A DNA stretch of 64,000 nt from Bradyrhizobium hipponense (GTDB lineage Bacteria; Pseudomonadota; Alphaproteobacteria; Rhizobiales; Xanthobacteraceae): positions 62,001 to 126,000 of the forward strand of contig NZ_VSTH01000019.1 of assembly GCF_008123965.1 (NCBI RefSeq), in the 5' to 3' direction. Shown here in pieces: positions 24,893-33,800 of the stretch; the first letter of the stretch is position 1; every line of letters starts with the position of its first letter. The translations under genes and the position numbers were made by a program. The notes under the pieces are model-generated. The model made no database searches. It worked only from the letters and a program-made list of their open reading frames with translations, and was not told the origin of the DNA.

Positions 24893-25819
24893 TCAGGCCG
24901 CTTTCAAGCCGACGTCGGGCAGGCGCGGGCGGTTCTTGAGCGCCTTCGCCATCATCGCCTCGACCTCGGCCTTCTCCTGCGGCAGCAGCGCGAGGCGGGG
25001 CGGGCGGGTCAGCGCCGTGCCGCGGCCCATGATGTGCTCGCACAACTTGATGCACTGGACGAGGTCCGCTCGCGCGTCGAGATGCAGCAGCGGCATGAAC
25101 CATTCGTAGAGCGGCATCGCCTCGGCAAAGCGCTCCGCTCTGGCGAGGCGGAACAGCGTCTCGCCCTCGCGCGGGAAGGCGTTGGACATGCCGGAGACCC
25201 AGCCCACCGCCCCCATGGCGACGCTCTCGACGATGACGTCGTCAAGCCCTGCGAACAGCACGAAGCGGTCGCCGACCATGTTGCGGGTGTCGATAAAGCG
25301 CCGCGTGTCGCCCGAGGAATCCTTGAAGCAGACGACGGTCTCGACATCGGCAAGCGTGGCCAGGATATCCGGCGTGACGTCGTTCTTGTAGATCGGCGGA
25401 TTGTTGTAGAGCATCACCGGCAAGTCGGTCGCCGTGGCGACGGCGCGGAAATGCGCGGCGGTCTCGTGCGGCTTGGATGAATAGACCAGCGCCGGCATCA
25501 CCATCACGCCGTCGATGCCGATGCGCGCGGCTTGCTTGGCCGTTTCGACCGCGAAGGCGGTGGTGAACTCAGCGATGCCGCACAGCACGGGCACGCGGCC
25601 GGCCGCGACCGACTTGGCCGTCTCCATGATCGCGACCTTCTCCTTGCGCTCCAGCGAGGTGTTCTCGCCGACAGAGCCGCAGACGATCAGGCCGGAGACG
25701 CCGTCGCGGATCAGCCCGTCCATCACCTTCGCCGTCGCGTCGATATCGAGCGAGAAATCGTCGTGGAATTGCGTGGTGACGGCCGGGAAGACGCCTTGCC
25801 AGGAAACACGGGGGCTCAT
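24893..25819 (-). CDS. DapA/NAL family aldolase or lyase
   Basis: A 308-residue TIM barrel. Schiff-base Lys166 is in VVCFKDSSGD, the assisting Tyr138 in MLYNNPP, and the keto-acid site is CGSVGENTS (47-55). This is the layout of dihydrodipicolinate synthase, N-acetylneuraminate lyase and related keto-acid aldolases or dehydratases. It is likely catabolic rather than the lysine gene, because it is the last gene of the TRAP operon, 73 bases after dctP. The substrate is not readable. The start at 25819 has GGAG upstream. Confidence 0.85.
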   Translation of the reverse strand: MSPRVSWQGVFPAVTTQFHDDFSLDIDATAKVMDGLIRDGVSGLIVCGSVGENTSLERKEKVAIMETAKSVAAGRVPVLCGIAEFTTAFAVETAKQAARIGIDGVMVMPALVYSSKPHETAAHFRAVATATDLPVMLYNNPPIYKNDVTPDILATLADVETVVCFKDSSGDTRRFIDTRNMVGDRFVLFAGLDDVIVESVAMGAVGWVSGMSNAFPREGETLFRLARAERFAEAMPLYEWFMPLLHLDARADLVQCIKLCEHIMGRGTALTRPPRLALLPQEKAEVEAMMAKALKNRPRLPDVGLKAA

Positions 25820-25892
25820 GATTTTTCTCCAAGTGGATTTGCCGGCGGAGTGCTGCCTCCGCCGGCTGTTGTGAGAATGATGGGGAATCGGA

Positions 25893-26876
25893 TCAGAGCG
25901 TCGCGCCGACCTTGCGCAGCTCGGCCAGGACGGGCGCCTTGGGCAGCCAGATCTTGTCGAACTCGGCAATCACCGCCTCGGTATCGCCGGCCGGCACCTG
26001 CCGGATCGGGATCGGCGCGTTGCGGAAGTTCTCGATCAGCGTCGGCTCGTTGCCGGCAAGCTCGTCGATCTGCGCGTCGAGCGTCGATTTGACCGTCTTG
26101 GCGATCAGCTCGCGGTCGGCTGCGGAGAGCGATTGCCAGACCCGGCCCGAGACGACCGCCGCCATCGGCATGAAGACCGCGTTCATCTGCAGGATCACCT
26201 TCGAGACCTTGTCGAAGCGCTGGTTCCAGGAGAATTCGAGATCGGCCTCCAGGCCGTCGACCTGGCCGTTGGCCATCGCGTCGAACACCTGGGGCGTCGG
26301 GATCGGCGTTGGCGCGGCACCGAGCGAGGAGTAGAAATCGCGATAGACCGGCGTCGGATTGATGCGCAGCTTCATGCCCCTGATGTCGGCGAGCGAATTC
26401 AGGTCCTTCGACGAGAACACCGCGCGCATGCCGGTGATGCCCCAGCCGAGCCCGATCGTGCCGGTCTCCTGCGGCAGCACGTCGAACAGCTTGATCGCGG
26501 CGGGATGCCGCACGAATTTCGCAACCGCCGGCGTTGAGCGGACAATGTAAGGCGCGTTGATCGCGGCGATGTGCGGCACGCGCGAGCCGAGCTCGGCGGC
26601 CTGGATAAAGCCCATGTCGAGCGCGCCGGACTGGAGTTGCTGCATCATCGCGGGCTCGTTGCCGAGCTGGCCGGAGTGGAACACGGTCAGGGTCAGCCGG
26701 CCGCTGGTGGCGGCCTTGAGATCGTCGCCGAATTTGAGCGCGGCCTTATTCCAGGAATGGCCGTTGGGCGTGATCAGGCCGAGGCGAAATTCCTTGGCCT
26801 GGGCCAGCGCCAGCGACGGGGCAAACAGCGGCACGGCTGCGCTGGCGGCGAGAAAACGGCGACGTGAGATCGGCAT
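25893..26876 (-). CDS. TRAP transporter substrate-binding protein (DctP type), system 1
   Basis: A 327-residue periplasmic protein. The twin-arginine-like start MPISRRRFLAASAAVP and cleavage near ALAQA suggest Tat export. The mature domain has the DctP pattern: GHSWNKAALKFGDDL, FHSGQLGNEPAMMQQLQSGALDM, and RINPTPVYRDFYSSLGA with the ligand arginine. It delivers an organic acid to the QM permease upstream. The DapA-type enzyme downstream suggests a keto or sugar acid. Confidence 0.9.
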   Translation of the reverse strand: MPISRRRFLAASAAVPLFAPSLALAQAKEFRLGLITPNGHSWNKAALKFGDDLKAATSGRLTLTVFHSGQLGNEPAMMQQLQSGALDMGFIQAAELGSRVPHIAAINAPYIVRSTPAVAKFVRHPAAIKLFDVLPQETGTIGLGWGITGMRAVFSSKDLNSLADIRGMKLRINPTPVYRDFYSSLGAAPTPIPTPQVFDAMANGQVDGLEADLEFSWNQRFDKVSKVILQMNAVFMPMAAVVSGRVWQSLSAADRELIAKTVKSTLDAQIDELAGNEPTLIENFRNAPIPIRQVPAGDTEAVIAEFDKIWLPKAPVLAELRKVGATL

Positions 26877-26898
26877 GGTCGGGCTCCTTTGAGCGGGC

Positions 26899-28164
26899 CT
26901 ATTTGATGAGGATTAGCGAGAGCGACGGATAGAGCGAGAGCAGCACCAGAAGGACGCAGGAGATGACGAAGAACGGCAGCGTCACCATGAACATCTTGCC
27001 GGGCTTGGCGCCGGTGACGGCGGCCGCGACGAAGAAGCAGAGCCCGACCGGTGGCGACAACAGGCCGAGCACGAGGTTGATCACGATCACGACGCCGAAA
27101 TGCCTGGGATCGATGTGATAGACCTCGGTTGCGACCGGCAGCAGGATCGGCACCGTCATGATCAGGCCGGGAATGCCGTCGATCACCGTGCCGATCACCA
27201 GGAGGATCACGTTGCAGATCAGCATGAAGCTGACGGGATCCTTGGCGGCCGATTGGATCCAGCCGGCGGTTTCCTGCGGTACCTTGCCGAAGATCAGGAC
27301 CCAGGAGAACACGGCCGCGGCAGCAACCAGGAACAACACGATCGCCGAGTAGATGGCGCTGCGCAGCATCATCTGCGGCAGTTGCCCGAACTCGAACTCC
27401 TTGGTCCAGAATTTTCCGACCAGCGCGGCGGCGACCGCGCCGACGGCCGCGGATTCCGTTGCGTTGGCGAGGCCGCCGAGAATGGTGCCGACGATGACGA
27501 TCGGGATCAGCAGAGTGGGCGAGGTCCGCAGGATCGTCGCCACGCGCTGGCGCGGCGTCTGATAGTCCGCGCGCGGATAGTTGTAGACGTATCCCATCAG
27601 CGCGATGACGAGGCAGAACATCACGGTGAGGATGACGCCGGGCACGATCCCGGCGATCAGCATGTCGCTGACCGAGACCTGCGCCAGCACGCTGTAGACC
27701 ACGAACATCACCGACGGCGGAATAATCGGACCGAGCATGCCGCCATAGGCGGTCAGCCCCGCCGCAAAGGTCTTGTCGTAGCCCTTCTTCTCCATTTCCG
27801 GCACCATGATCTGAGCCATGATCGCGACCTGCGCGGTCGCCGATCCCAGGATCGAGGAGATGAACATGTTGGCGAGGATGTTGACGTAGGCGAGCCCGCC
27901 CTTCAGCGAGCCGACGAAGGCCATCGCCATGTCGACGATGCGCCGGGTGATGCCGCCGCCGTTCATGATCTCGCCGATCAGGATGAAGAGCGGAATGGCG
28001 ATCAGCCCGTAACTGTCGACGCCGCCGAACAGCTGCAGCGGATAGGACTGGAACAGCACCGGATTGCCGGATGCGGCGATGTAGACGAGGCCCGCCAGGC
28101 ACAGGCAGAGGCCGATCGGCACGCCGACCAGCATGATCGCGACGAAGGCCGCCGAGGTGATCAT
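26899..28164 (-). CDS. TRAP transporter large permease (DctM type), system 1
   Basis: A 421-residue membrane protein with about 12 helices and the TRAP-M pattern: IPLFILIGEIMNGGGITRRI, AYGGMLGPIIPPSVMFVVYS, and GLLSPPVGLCFFVAA. It forms the sodium-driven transport channel. The start ATG at 28164 overlaps the DctQ stop (ATGA), showing coupling. The gene order Q-M-P runs away from the gntR-side promoter. Confidence 0.93.
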   Translation of the reverse strand: MITSAAFVAIMLVGVPIGLCLCLAGLVYIAASGNPVLFQSYPLQLFGGVDSYGLIAIPLFILIGEIMNGGGITRRIVDMAMAFVGSLKGGLAYVNILANMFISSILGSATAQVAIMAQIMVPEMEKKGYDKTFAAGLTAYGGMLGPIIPPSVMFVVYSVLAQVSVSDMLIAGIVPGVILTVMFCLVIALMGYVYNYPRADYQTPRQRVATILRTSPTLLIPIVIVGTILGGLANATESAAVGAVAAALVGKFWTKEFEFGQLPQMMLRSAIYSAIVLFLVAAAAVFSWVLIFGKVPQETAGWIQSAAKDPVSFMLICNVILLVIGTVIDGIPGLIMTVPILLPVATEVYHIDPRHFGVVIVINLVLGLLSPPVGLCFFVAAAVTGAKPGKMFMVTLPFFVISCVLLVLLSLYPSLSLILIK

Positions 28165-28787
28165 CAGTTGACCCCGTCGAGCTCGGAGAGCGCAAAACCC
28201 TTCGGGGGCGTGCGCGGGACCAGCTCGAGATCTTCCAGCAGGTTGGCCAGACCATGAACGGTCATCGACACCGCGAAGATCGGCAGCGTCAGGTAGAGCA
28301 CCCAGGTCGGCCAGTTCAGTGTCTGGGTGTGCTCGGTATAGAGGAAGTTGAAGGTTTCGGCGGCGAGCTTGCGCCCGTCGAAACCGGCTCGCGCGAGCCC
28401 GATTGGATCCATCCAGAGCACGCAGGTGATGATCAGAGCTACGCCGAATACGACGACGAGGCCGGTCGAGATGACCTTGGCGATCTTCTGGTGGCGGAGC
28501 GAAAGACGTTCCGTCAGCATCGTGACCGCGAAGTCGAGCCGCAGCCGTGTCATTGCGGAAGCGCCGATGAAAGTCAGCCAGACCACGCAATAGACCGCGG
28601 ATTCATCGATCCAATAAATCGGGAAATGCGAGTAGCGGGTCACGACGTTCACCAGAATCAGGCCGGTGAGCAGATACATCAGGCCCATCAGCGCGATCCG
28701 CTCGCAGGCGAGCAGGGCACTGGAAGCATTCACGACAATCCGCCGGGCGCTGAACGCCGGCACATCCGGCACCGTCTGCTCGATCAT
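28164..28787 (-). CDS. TRAP transporter small permease (DctQ type), system 1
   Basis: A 207-residue protein with four helices (about 27-52, 62-80, 96-125, 155-180). It has the DctQ segment YWIDESAVYCVVWLTFIGASAMTRLRLDF, which includes the W-x-D/E-E-x-x pattern. It pairs with DctM. The start ATG at 28787 was chosen over a TTG at 28805. It is the first gene of the operon, facing gntR across a palindrome. Confidence 0.88.
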   Translation of the reverse strand: MIEQTVPDVPAFSARRIVVNASSALLACERIALMGLMYLLTGLILVNVVTRYSHFPIYWIDESAVYCVVWLTFIGASAMTRLRLDFAVTMLTERLSLRHQKIAKVISTGLVVVFGVALIITCVLWMDPIGLARAGFDGRKLAAETFNFLYTEHTQTLNWPTWVLYLTLPIFAVSMTVHGLANLLEDLELVPRTPPKGFALSELDGVN

Positions 28788-28829
28788 GAAAGGCCCCAAT
28801 GCCAAAGCGAGATTTGTCGTGCTATTGCC

Positions 28830-28850
28830 AAATGTATAATTTATACATTT
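28830..28850. promoter_or_regulatory. 21-bp palindrome, probable GntR operator
   Basis: Arms AAATGTATAA and TTATACATTT around a central T: perfect dyad symmetry, AT-rich in a GC-rich genome. It sits between dctQ (43 bases away) and gntR (133 bases). It resembles the TGTATAC-type sites bound by FCD-group GntR proteins and probably covers the dctQ promoter. Confidence 0.8.
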
Positions 28851-28982
28851 TGCGTGTCAAACGGAGATTGCGGTCATTCCGGCGGCAGGACGCGCTTTTA
28901 CTGGGCACCCGGCTTTTGCTCGACACATCAACAAGCAAGAGAGGGACCGCTTCGTTCGGACGAGTCGGGGGAACAAGATCAG

Positions 28983-29675
28983 ATGAAACAGCCTTTGAAG
29001 CATCGCACCCTCTCGGCTGCGATCGTCGATCAGCTCCGGCAGGCGATCCTCGACGGCACCTATCCGGCGGGATCACAGTTGCGCCAGGATGCGCTCGGCG
29101 ATGCCTACGGCGTCAGCCGCATCCCGGTGCGCGAAGCGCTGTTCCAGCTCGAGGCCGAAGGGCTGGTGCGGATCGTCCCGCAGAAGGGCGCCATCGTCTC
29201 GGAGCTGTCGCTGGACGAGATCAACGACGTCTTCGACCTGCGCCGGATCCTGGAGCCGCGACTGCTGGCGCAGTCTGCGCCTCGCTTCAGGGAAGAGGAT
29301 TTCGAGGGGCTCGACGACATCCACAAGCACTTCGAGAAGGCGATCAAGGCGCGCAATGTCAGCGACTGGGGGCAGCTCAACGCCGATTTTCACATGGCGC
29401 TCTACGTTCACGCACCGCAGCCGCGCACCAGGGCCATCGTGCTGTCGCTGCTCCAGACCAGCGACCGCTACACGCGCCTGCAGCTCTCCAACACCAAGGC
29501 GATGGGTATTGCAGAAAAGGAGCACGCCAATCTCATCGCGCTCTGCCGCGCGCAGAAGGTCGAAGAGGCCTGCCGGTTCCTGGAGCGGCACATCGAAGCC
29601 GTGCGCAAGGATCTGCTGCAGGTCCTGGGCAGCAGCACGATCGGGCCGAAGTCACGGCGGAAGAGCAAGCCGTAA
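28983..29675 (+). CDS. GntR family regulator (FCD group)
   Basis: A 230-residue protein. Winged helix-turn-helix at about 8-72 (QLRQDALGDAYGVSRIPVREALFQLEAEGLV), then an all-helical FCD effector domain (about 85-215) with the metal-site pattern D-x-x-H (NADFHMALY), and histidines in EHANLIALC and LERHIEAVRKDL. It is divergent from TRAP system 1 and is the likely repressor of that operon through the palindrome at 28830-28850. The inducer would be the transported acid or its product. Confidence 0.92.
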   Translation: MKQPLKHRTLSAAIVDQLRQAILDGTYPAGSQLRQDALGDAYGVSRIPVREALFQLEAEGLVRIVPQKGAIVSELSLDEINDVFDLRRILEPRLLAQSAPRFREEDFEGLDDIHKHFEKAIKARNVSDWGQLNADFHMALYVHAPQPRTRAIVLSLLQTSDRYTRLQLSNTKAMGIAEKEHANLIALCRAQKVEEACRFLERHIEAVRKDLLQVLGSSTIGPKSRRKSKP

Positions 29676-29679
29676 TCGC

Positions 29680-29791
29680 AGGGTGGGTTAGCGAAGCGTA
29701 ACCCACCATGCTTCAGCGAATCCGGGACGAATTTGGTGGGTTACGCCTTTCGGACTGCGCTTCGCGCAGCCGCAAAGCTCACCCACCCTAC
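29680..29791. repeat. REP-like palindrome
   Basis: AGGGTGGGTTA and inverted CTCACCCACCCT ends, with inner GGTGGGTTACGCC and GCGTAACCCACC. It lies between convergent gntR and dctM of system 2 and is similar in character to 24792-24883. Confidence 0.75.
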
Positions 29792-29798
29792 AGCAGCA

Positions 29799-31157
29799 TC
29801 ACCGGCTCCCGTCAGGCCCCATCACCAGGTCCGGCAGCCAGGTCGAGATTCCCGGCACTAAGCACAGCAGCAGCACGGCCGCCATCATCAGCAGCACGAA
29901 CGGCAGCGTGCCCCAGATCACCTCGCTCAAGGGGATATCGGGCGCGACGTTGCGGATGACGAAGATGTTCAATCCGACCGGCGGGTGGATCAGCCCCATC
30001 TCCATCACAATGGTCATGACCACGCCGAACCAGATGATGTCGAAATTGGCGGCGCGAAGCGGCGGCAGGATGATCGGCGCCGTCATCAGGATGATCGAGA
30101 CCGGCGGCAGGAAGAAGCCGAGCACGACGACCATGACGAGGATCGCGAACAGCAGGCCCCAGCGGGGCAGATGCATCGCGACGACGGATTCGGCCGCGGA
30201 CTGCGAGATGTGCAGATAGCTCATCACGTAGGAATAGAGCAGCGACATGCCGATGATCATCATCAGCATGGTCGACTCCCGGACCGTCGATTTCATGATG
30301 GGCGCAAGGTCGCTCGGCCGCCACACGCTGTAGATCGCCGCGATCAGCGCCAGCGCCAGAAGGCCGCCGAGGCCGGCTGTCTCCGACGGCGTGGCGTAGC
30401 CGCCATAGAGCGCGATCATGACGCCGGTGAGCAGCAATACGAAGGGGATCACGCGCGGCAGCACGCTGAAGCGTTCCGCCAGCGTGTATTCGTCGCGGGC
30501 CAGGATCGGCGCCTTGGGGCCGCCGTTCTTGTAGATCGCTGCGGCCGCGGCATATTCCTGGCGGAAGCGGATCACGGCATAGGCGCCGAACAGCGAGACC
30601 AGCAACAGGCCGGGGCCGATGCCGGCCAGGAAAAGCCGTCCGAGCGATTTTTCGGCGGCCACCGCAAACAGGATCATGGTGATCGACGGCGGCAGCAGAA
30701 TGCCGAGGGTGCCGCCGGCGGCGATGATGCCGGCGGCGAAACCGCCGGAATAGCCGCGCTTGCGCATCTCGGGGATGCCGGCCGAGCCGATCGCCGAGCA
30801 CGTTGCAGGCGAGGAACCGGCCATCGCCGCGAACAGCGCGCAGGCAAACACGTTGGCGACGCCGAGCCCGCCGGGCACGCGATGCAGCCAGGCATGCAGG
30901 GCCAAGTAGAGATCCTGGCCGGCGCGCGACTTCCCGATCGCGGCGCCCTTCAGGATGAAGAGCGGAATCGACAGAAGCGTGATCGAGGCCATTTCCTCAT
31001 AGACGTTCTGCGTCACCGTATCGAGCGAGGCGGCGGGCATGTAGATGCCCATGAACACGACCGCGACGGCGCCGAGGGCAAAAGCAATGGGCATGCCCGA
31101 AAACATCACGAGCAGCGTCGCAATCCCGTAGGCGAGGCCGATACCGAAGACGCTCAT
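29799..31157 (-). CDS. TRAP transporter large permease (DctM type), system 2
   Basis: A 452-residue membrane protein with the TRAP-M pattern: IPLFILKGAAIGKSRAGQDLY, GGTLGILLPPSITMILFAV, and IHPPVGLNIFVIRNV. It differs in sequence and length from the system 1 protein. The start ATG at 31157 overlaps the DctQ stop by 4 bases. Gene order is P-Q-M, and the operon ends convergent to gntR. Confidence 0.93.
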   Translation of the reverse strand: MSVFGIGLAYGIATLLVMFSGMPIAFALGAVAVVFMGIYMPAASLDTVTQNVYEEMASITLLSIPLFILKGAAIGKSRAGQDLYLALHAWLHRVPGGLGVANVFACALFAAMAGSSPATCSAIGSAGIPEMRKRGYSGGFAAGIIAAGGTLGILLPPSITMILFAVAAEKSLGRLFLAGIGPGLLLVSLFGAYAVIRFRQEYAAAAAIYKNGGPKAPILARDEYTLAERFSVLPRVIPFVLLLTGVMIALYGGYATPSETAGLGGLLALALIAAIYSVWRPSDLAPIMKSTVRESTMLMMIIGMSLLYSYVMSYLHISQSAAESVVAMHLPRWGLLFAILVMVVVLGFFLPPVSIILMTAPIILPPLRAANFDIIWFGVVMTIVMEMGLIHPPVGLNIFVIRNVAPDIPLSEVIWGTLPFVLLMMAAVLLLCLVPGISTWLPDLVMGPDGSR

Positions 31158-31708
31158 GGGCGCCGGCCTCCAGCGAAGGGCAGCGCAAGCTGCACGATGA
31201 TCTGAACGCAGAGCAGGCTCATGCCGAACGCCATGAGCGAGTAGGGGACGGCGAGCGGCGGCGACCACATCGAGTTCGAGACCTGGCCGTCTACATAGGC
31301 CTCGTGCGCAAGCGTCCAGGACTTCCAGGCGAAGAAGGCGCAGAACAGAAGCGTCACGGCATCGACGAGCCAGAGCCTGATCCTGTTCGCCAGCGGCGAC
31401 AGCAGGCCGACGAAGGCCTCGATGCCGATGTGGCCGCGATTTTGCTGAACATAGGCAGCCGTCATGAAGGTCGCGCCGACCAGCAGGAACACGGCGGCCT
31501 CGTCCTGCCAATAATTGGCGGCCTTGAACAGCGCGCGGCTGAGCACGCTGTAGCTCAGGATCGCACAGGCCGCGACCAGCGCGATCGCCGCGAACACGAC
31601 GATGATGTTGTTGAGGATGGCGAGACCGCGATCGAGCGCGGCCGCGGGGCTGGTGCCCGCGGCCGCGCTGGTCAGGTCGTCATGATCCGGCAGCGGACCG
31701 TGGATCAT
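31154..31708 (-). CDS. TRAP transporter small permease (DctQ type), system 2
   Basis: A 184-residue protein with four helices and YWQDEAAVFLLVGATFMTAAYVQQNRGHIGI, the DctQ W-x-D-E motif. The start ATG at 31708 overlaps the DctP stop by 4 bases (ATGA). Confidence 0.85.
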   Translation of the reverse strand: MIHGPLPDHDDLTSAAAGTSPAAALDRGLAILNNIIVVFAAIALVAACAILSYSVLSRALFKAANYWQDEAAVFLLVGATFMTAAYVQQNRGHIGIEAFVGLLSPLANRIRLWLVDAVTLLFCAFFAWKSWTLAHEAYVDGQVSNSMWSPPLAVPYSLMAFGMSLLCVQIIVQLALPFAGGRRP

Positions 31709-32727
31709 GCCGCGACGTCGGTTGCGAGCTTGAGCAGGTTGGCCGCAGTCGCGGTCTTGGCGCTGTAGTCCTTCCACGCGGTGTCGCGGGCGATATCGCG
31801 CCACTTGCCGACGGTCGCGGCGTCGAGCACCGAGACCTTGGCGCCAGCCTTCTCGTAGACCTTGGCCACCTCGACGTCGTCATCCTGCGCGCCCTTGCGG
31901 CCGAAGGCTTCGAGCTCGGTGCCGACCGCGAGCAGGACGTCCTGCTGGTTCTTCGGCAGCTTGTCGAAGATCGCCTTGGACATCATCAGCGGCTCGAGCA
32001 TGAACCAGTAGGAAGCGCCTGCCCCCGAGGTCAGCGATTTTGCGACCTCTTCCAGCCGGAACGAGATCAGGCTGGTGGAGGAGGTGATGCCGGCATCGCA
32101 TGCGCCGGTCTGCATCGCCGCGTAGATTTCGTTCGACGGCACCGACAGCACCGAGGCGCCGGCGGTCTGGAGCACCATGTCCATCTCGCGCGAGCCGCCG
32201 CGCACCTTCATGCCCTTGGCATCTTCCGGTGCCACGATCGGCTTGGAGCGGCTGGCAACGCCGCCGGCCTGCCACACCCAGGTGAGCAGGATGATGCCCT
32301 TTTCGGCGAGGAAATCGGTCAGCGCCTTACCGACTGGCTCCTTCTTCCAGCGTATGCCCTGGTCGTAGGTCGTGACCAGTCCGGGCATCAGGCCAATATT
32401 GGTTTCCGGCAATTCGCCGCCGGCGTACGGCATCGGATAGAGGCTGATATCGAGCGCGCCCTTGCGCATCGCGGAGAACTGCGCGTTGGTCTTGATCAGG
32501 GATGAGTTCGGATAGATTTCCGCGGCGATGTCGCCATTGCTGCGCTTGGCCACTTCGGCGGCGAACATGCGGCACAGGCGGTCGCGGAAATCGCCCTTGT
32601 CGATGGTGCCGCCCGGGAATTGATGCGAGATCTTGAGCGTGGTCGCGGCATGCGCGGTGCCGGTCCCGAAGCGGAGAATGGCGGGTGCCGCGACGGCGGT
32701 CGCGAGCAAGTGACGACGTGTGAGCAT
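31705..32727 (-). CDS. TRAP transporter substrate-binding protein (DctP type), system 2
   Basis: A 340-residue periplasmic binding protein. The signal peptide (MLTRRHLLATAVAAPAIL, twin-arginine-like, cleavage near AHAAT) is followed by TLKISHQFPGG and GGELPETNIGLMPGLV, then MKVRGGSREMDMVLQTAGASV with the arginine that binds carboxylates. No enzyme lies in this operon, so the substrate is unknown. Confidence 0.9.
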   Translation of the reverse strand: MLTRRHLLATAVAAPAILRFGTGTAHAATTLKISHQFPGGTIDKGDFRDRLCRMFAAEVAKRSNGDIAAEIYPNSSLIKTNAQFSAMRKGALDISLYPMPYAGGELPETNIGLMPGLVTTYDQGIRWKKEPVGKALTDFLAEKGIILLTWVWQAGGVASRSKPIVAPEDAKGMKVRGGSREMDMVLQTAGASVLSVPSNEIYAAMQTGACDAGITSSTSLISFRLEEVAKSLTSGAGASYWFMLEPLMMSKAIFDKLPKNQQDVLLAVGTELEAFGRKGAQDDDVEVAKVYEKAGAKVSVLDAATVGKWRDIARDTAWKDYSAKTATAANLLKLATDVAA

Positions 32728-33057
32728 GGTTTTATCCCCTTGGACGGTTCTTGTTTGGCGTGATTTGGGTCTTTGAGACCGACGCTTGGGCCCATCCTAG
32801 CCGGTCTTTCACCCGATATTCTCTCATCTGATAGTTCGAGACCGAATGTCGCGGCAAGTCCTGGTCTTGCTGCGCCGCACACTTGCAGTCGGCTCGCGCG
32901 GCCGTGATCAGGGTCAACGCATGGAGGGAAAAGATGGACGGCGGGGCGGTTTAGGGAAATTTGTCAGTGGCGGCGTAACAAGGTCGGCCATCGATCCGTC
33001 GAGACTGGATAGCGGCATCCGTCGCTGACAAACATCATCTCGAAGGGAAGACTAGTC
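32728..33057. other. divergent promoter region, no feature resolved
   Basis: The spacer between dctP of system 2 and the MXKDX gene. No copy of the 28830 palindrome was seen, which argues that gntR does not control system 2 in the same way. Confidence 0.4.
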
Positions 33058-33303
33058 ATGACCATTCGCACCCGCCTCGCGCTCGGCGTCTCGGCTGCCG
33101 CTCTCTCGCTTGGCCTCGCGCTCTCGCCGGCCGCCTTCGCTCAGGACAAGATGGGCAAGGATGACGGCACGATGAAGAAGGATACGATGCACAAGGACGG
33201 CATGATGAAGAAGGACACCATGTCCAAGGACGACGGCATGAAGAAGGACACGATGTCGAAGGACGGGATGAAGAAAGATGACGGGATGATGAAGAAGAAC
33301 TGA
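33058..33303 (+). CDS. MXKDX-repeat secreted protein
   Basis: An 81-residue precursor. A signal peptide (about 1-28, AAFAQ) is followed by repeated M-x-K-D-x units (for example MKKDTMHKDGMMKKDTMSKDD), matching the pentapeptide MXKDX repeat family. It is probably a periplasmic or envelope protein rich in Met/Lys/Asp; the role is not established. Strong internal DNA repeats follow from the peptide repeats. Confidence 0.9.
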   Translation: MTIRTRLALGVSAAALSLGLALSPAAFAQDKMGKDDGTMKKDTMHKDGMMKKDTMSKDDGMKKDTMSKDGMKKDDGMMKKN

Positions 33304-33414
33304 TCTTGCGCCGTCATGCCGGGGCGCGCCTCGTCGAGGCGAGCCCGGCGTTCCAAATTCGAATCCAGAGCCTGTCATCGGGCCGCCCGGTAACACCGTT
33401 CCCGTAGGCAATTG

Positions 33415-33438
33415 TGAACTGAGGCGCGCCTCAGTTCA
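33415..33438. terminator. 24-bp perfect palindrome between convergent genes
   Basis: TGAACTGAGGCG is followed directly by its reverse complement CGCCTCAGTTCA, with no spacer. It lies between the convergent MXKDX and DUF6481 genes. It may form a bidirectional terminator hairpin, although T tracts are weak on both sides (ATTTC, and CAATTG). Confidence 0.6.
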
Positions 33439-33452
33439 ATTTCAATTGAGCG

Positions 33453-33800
33453 TTACTTCCGCTTGGCTTTGCGGGCGGCATAGCGAGCGTCGCGCCGGGC
33501 TTTTTGCTCGGCTTCGGCCTCGGCCGCCTTGGCGGCCGCTTCTTCGGCTTCGCGGGCGATGCGCGCAGCCTCGAGCGCCGCAGCCTCTTCCTCGCGACGC
33601 CGCTGCTCAGCCTTCTCGGCCTCGCGCGCAGCCTTCGCTTCGGCGCGCTTCGCCGCAGCGATCTCACGCTCGGCGCGCCGCGCCGCGACGGCGGGATCGT
33701 CAGGCCCCGGTTGGGACTTGAACTTGTTCAAAAGATTTTTACGTGCGTCCTGCGCCGCTTTTTGCCGGTCCGCAAAGCCGGGTTCTCTGAATCCACTCAT
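33453..33800 (-). CDS. DUF6481-like charged protein
   Basis: A 115-residue protein. The N-terminus GFREPGFADRQKAAQDARKNLLNKF resembles the DUF6481 group. The rest is an Ala/Glu/Arg-rich continuous helix (about 40-110) likely to form a coiled coil, with a basic tail RKAKRK. It is cytoplasmic; function unknown. Confidence 0.75.
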   Translation of the reverse strand: MSGFREPGFADRQKAAQDARKNLLNKFKSQPGPDDPAVAARRAEREIAAAKRAEAKAAREAEKAEQRRREEEAAALEAARIAREAEEAAAKAAEAEAEQKARRDARYAARKAKRK

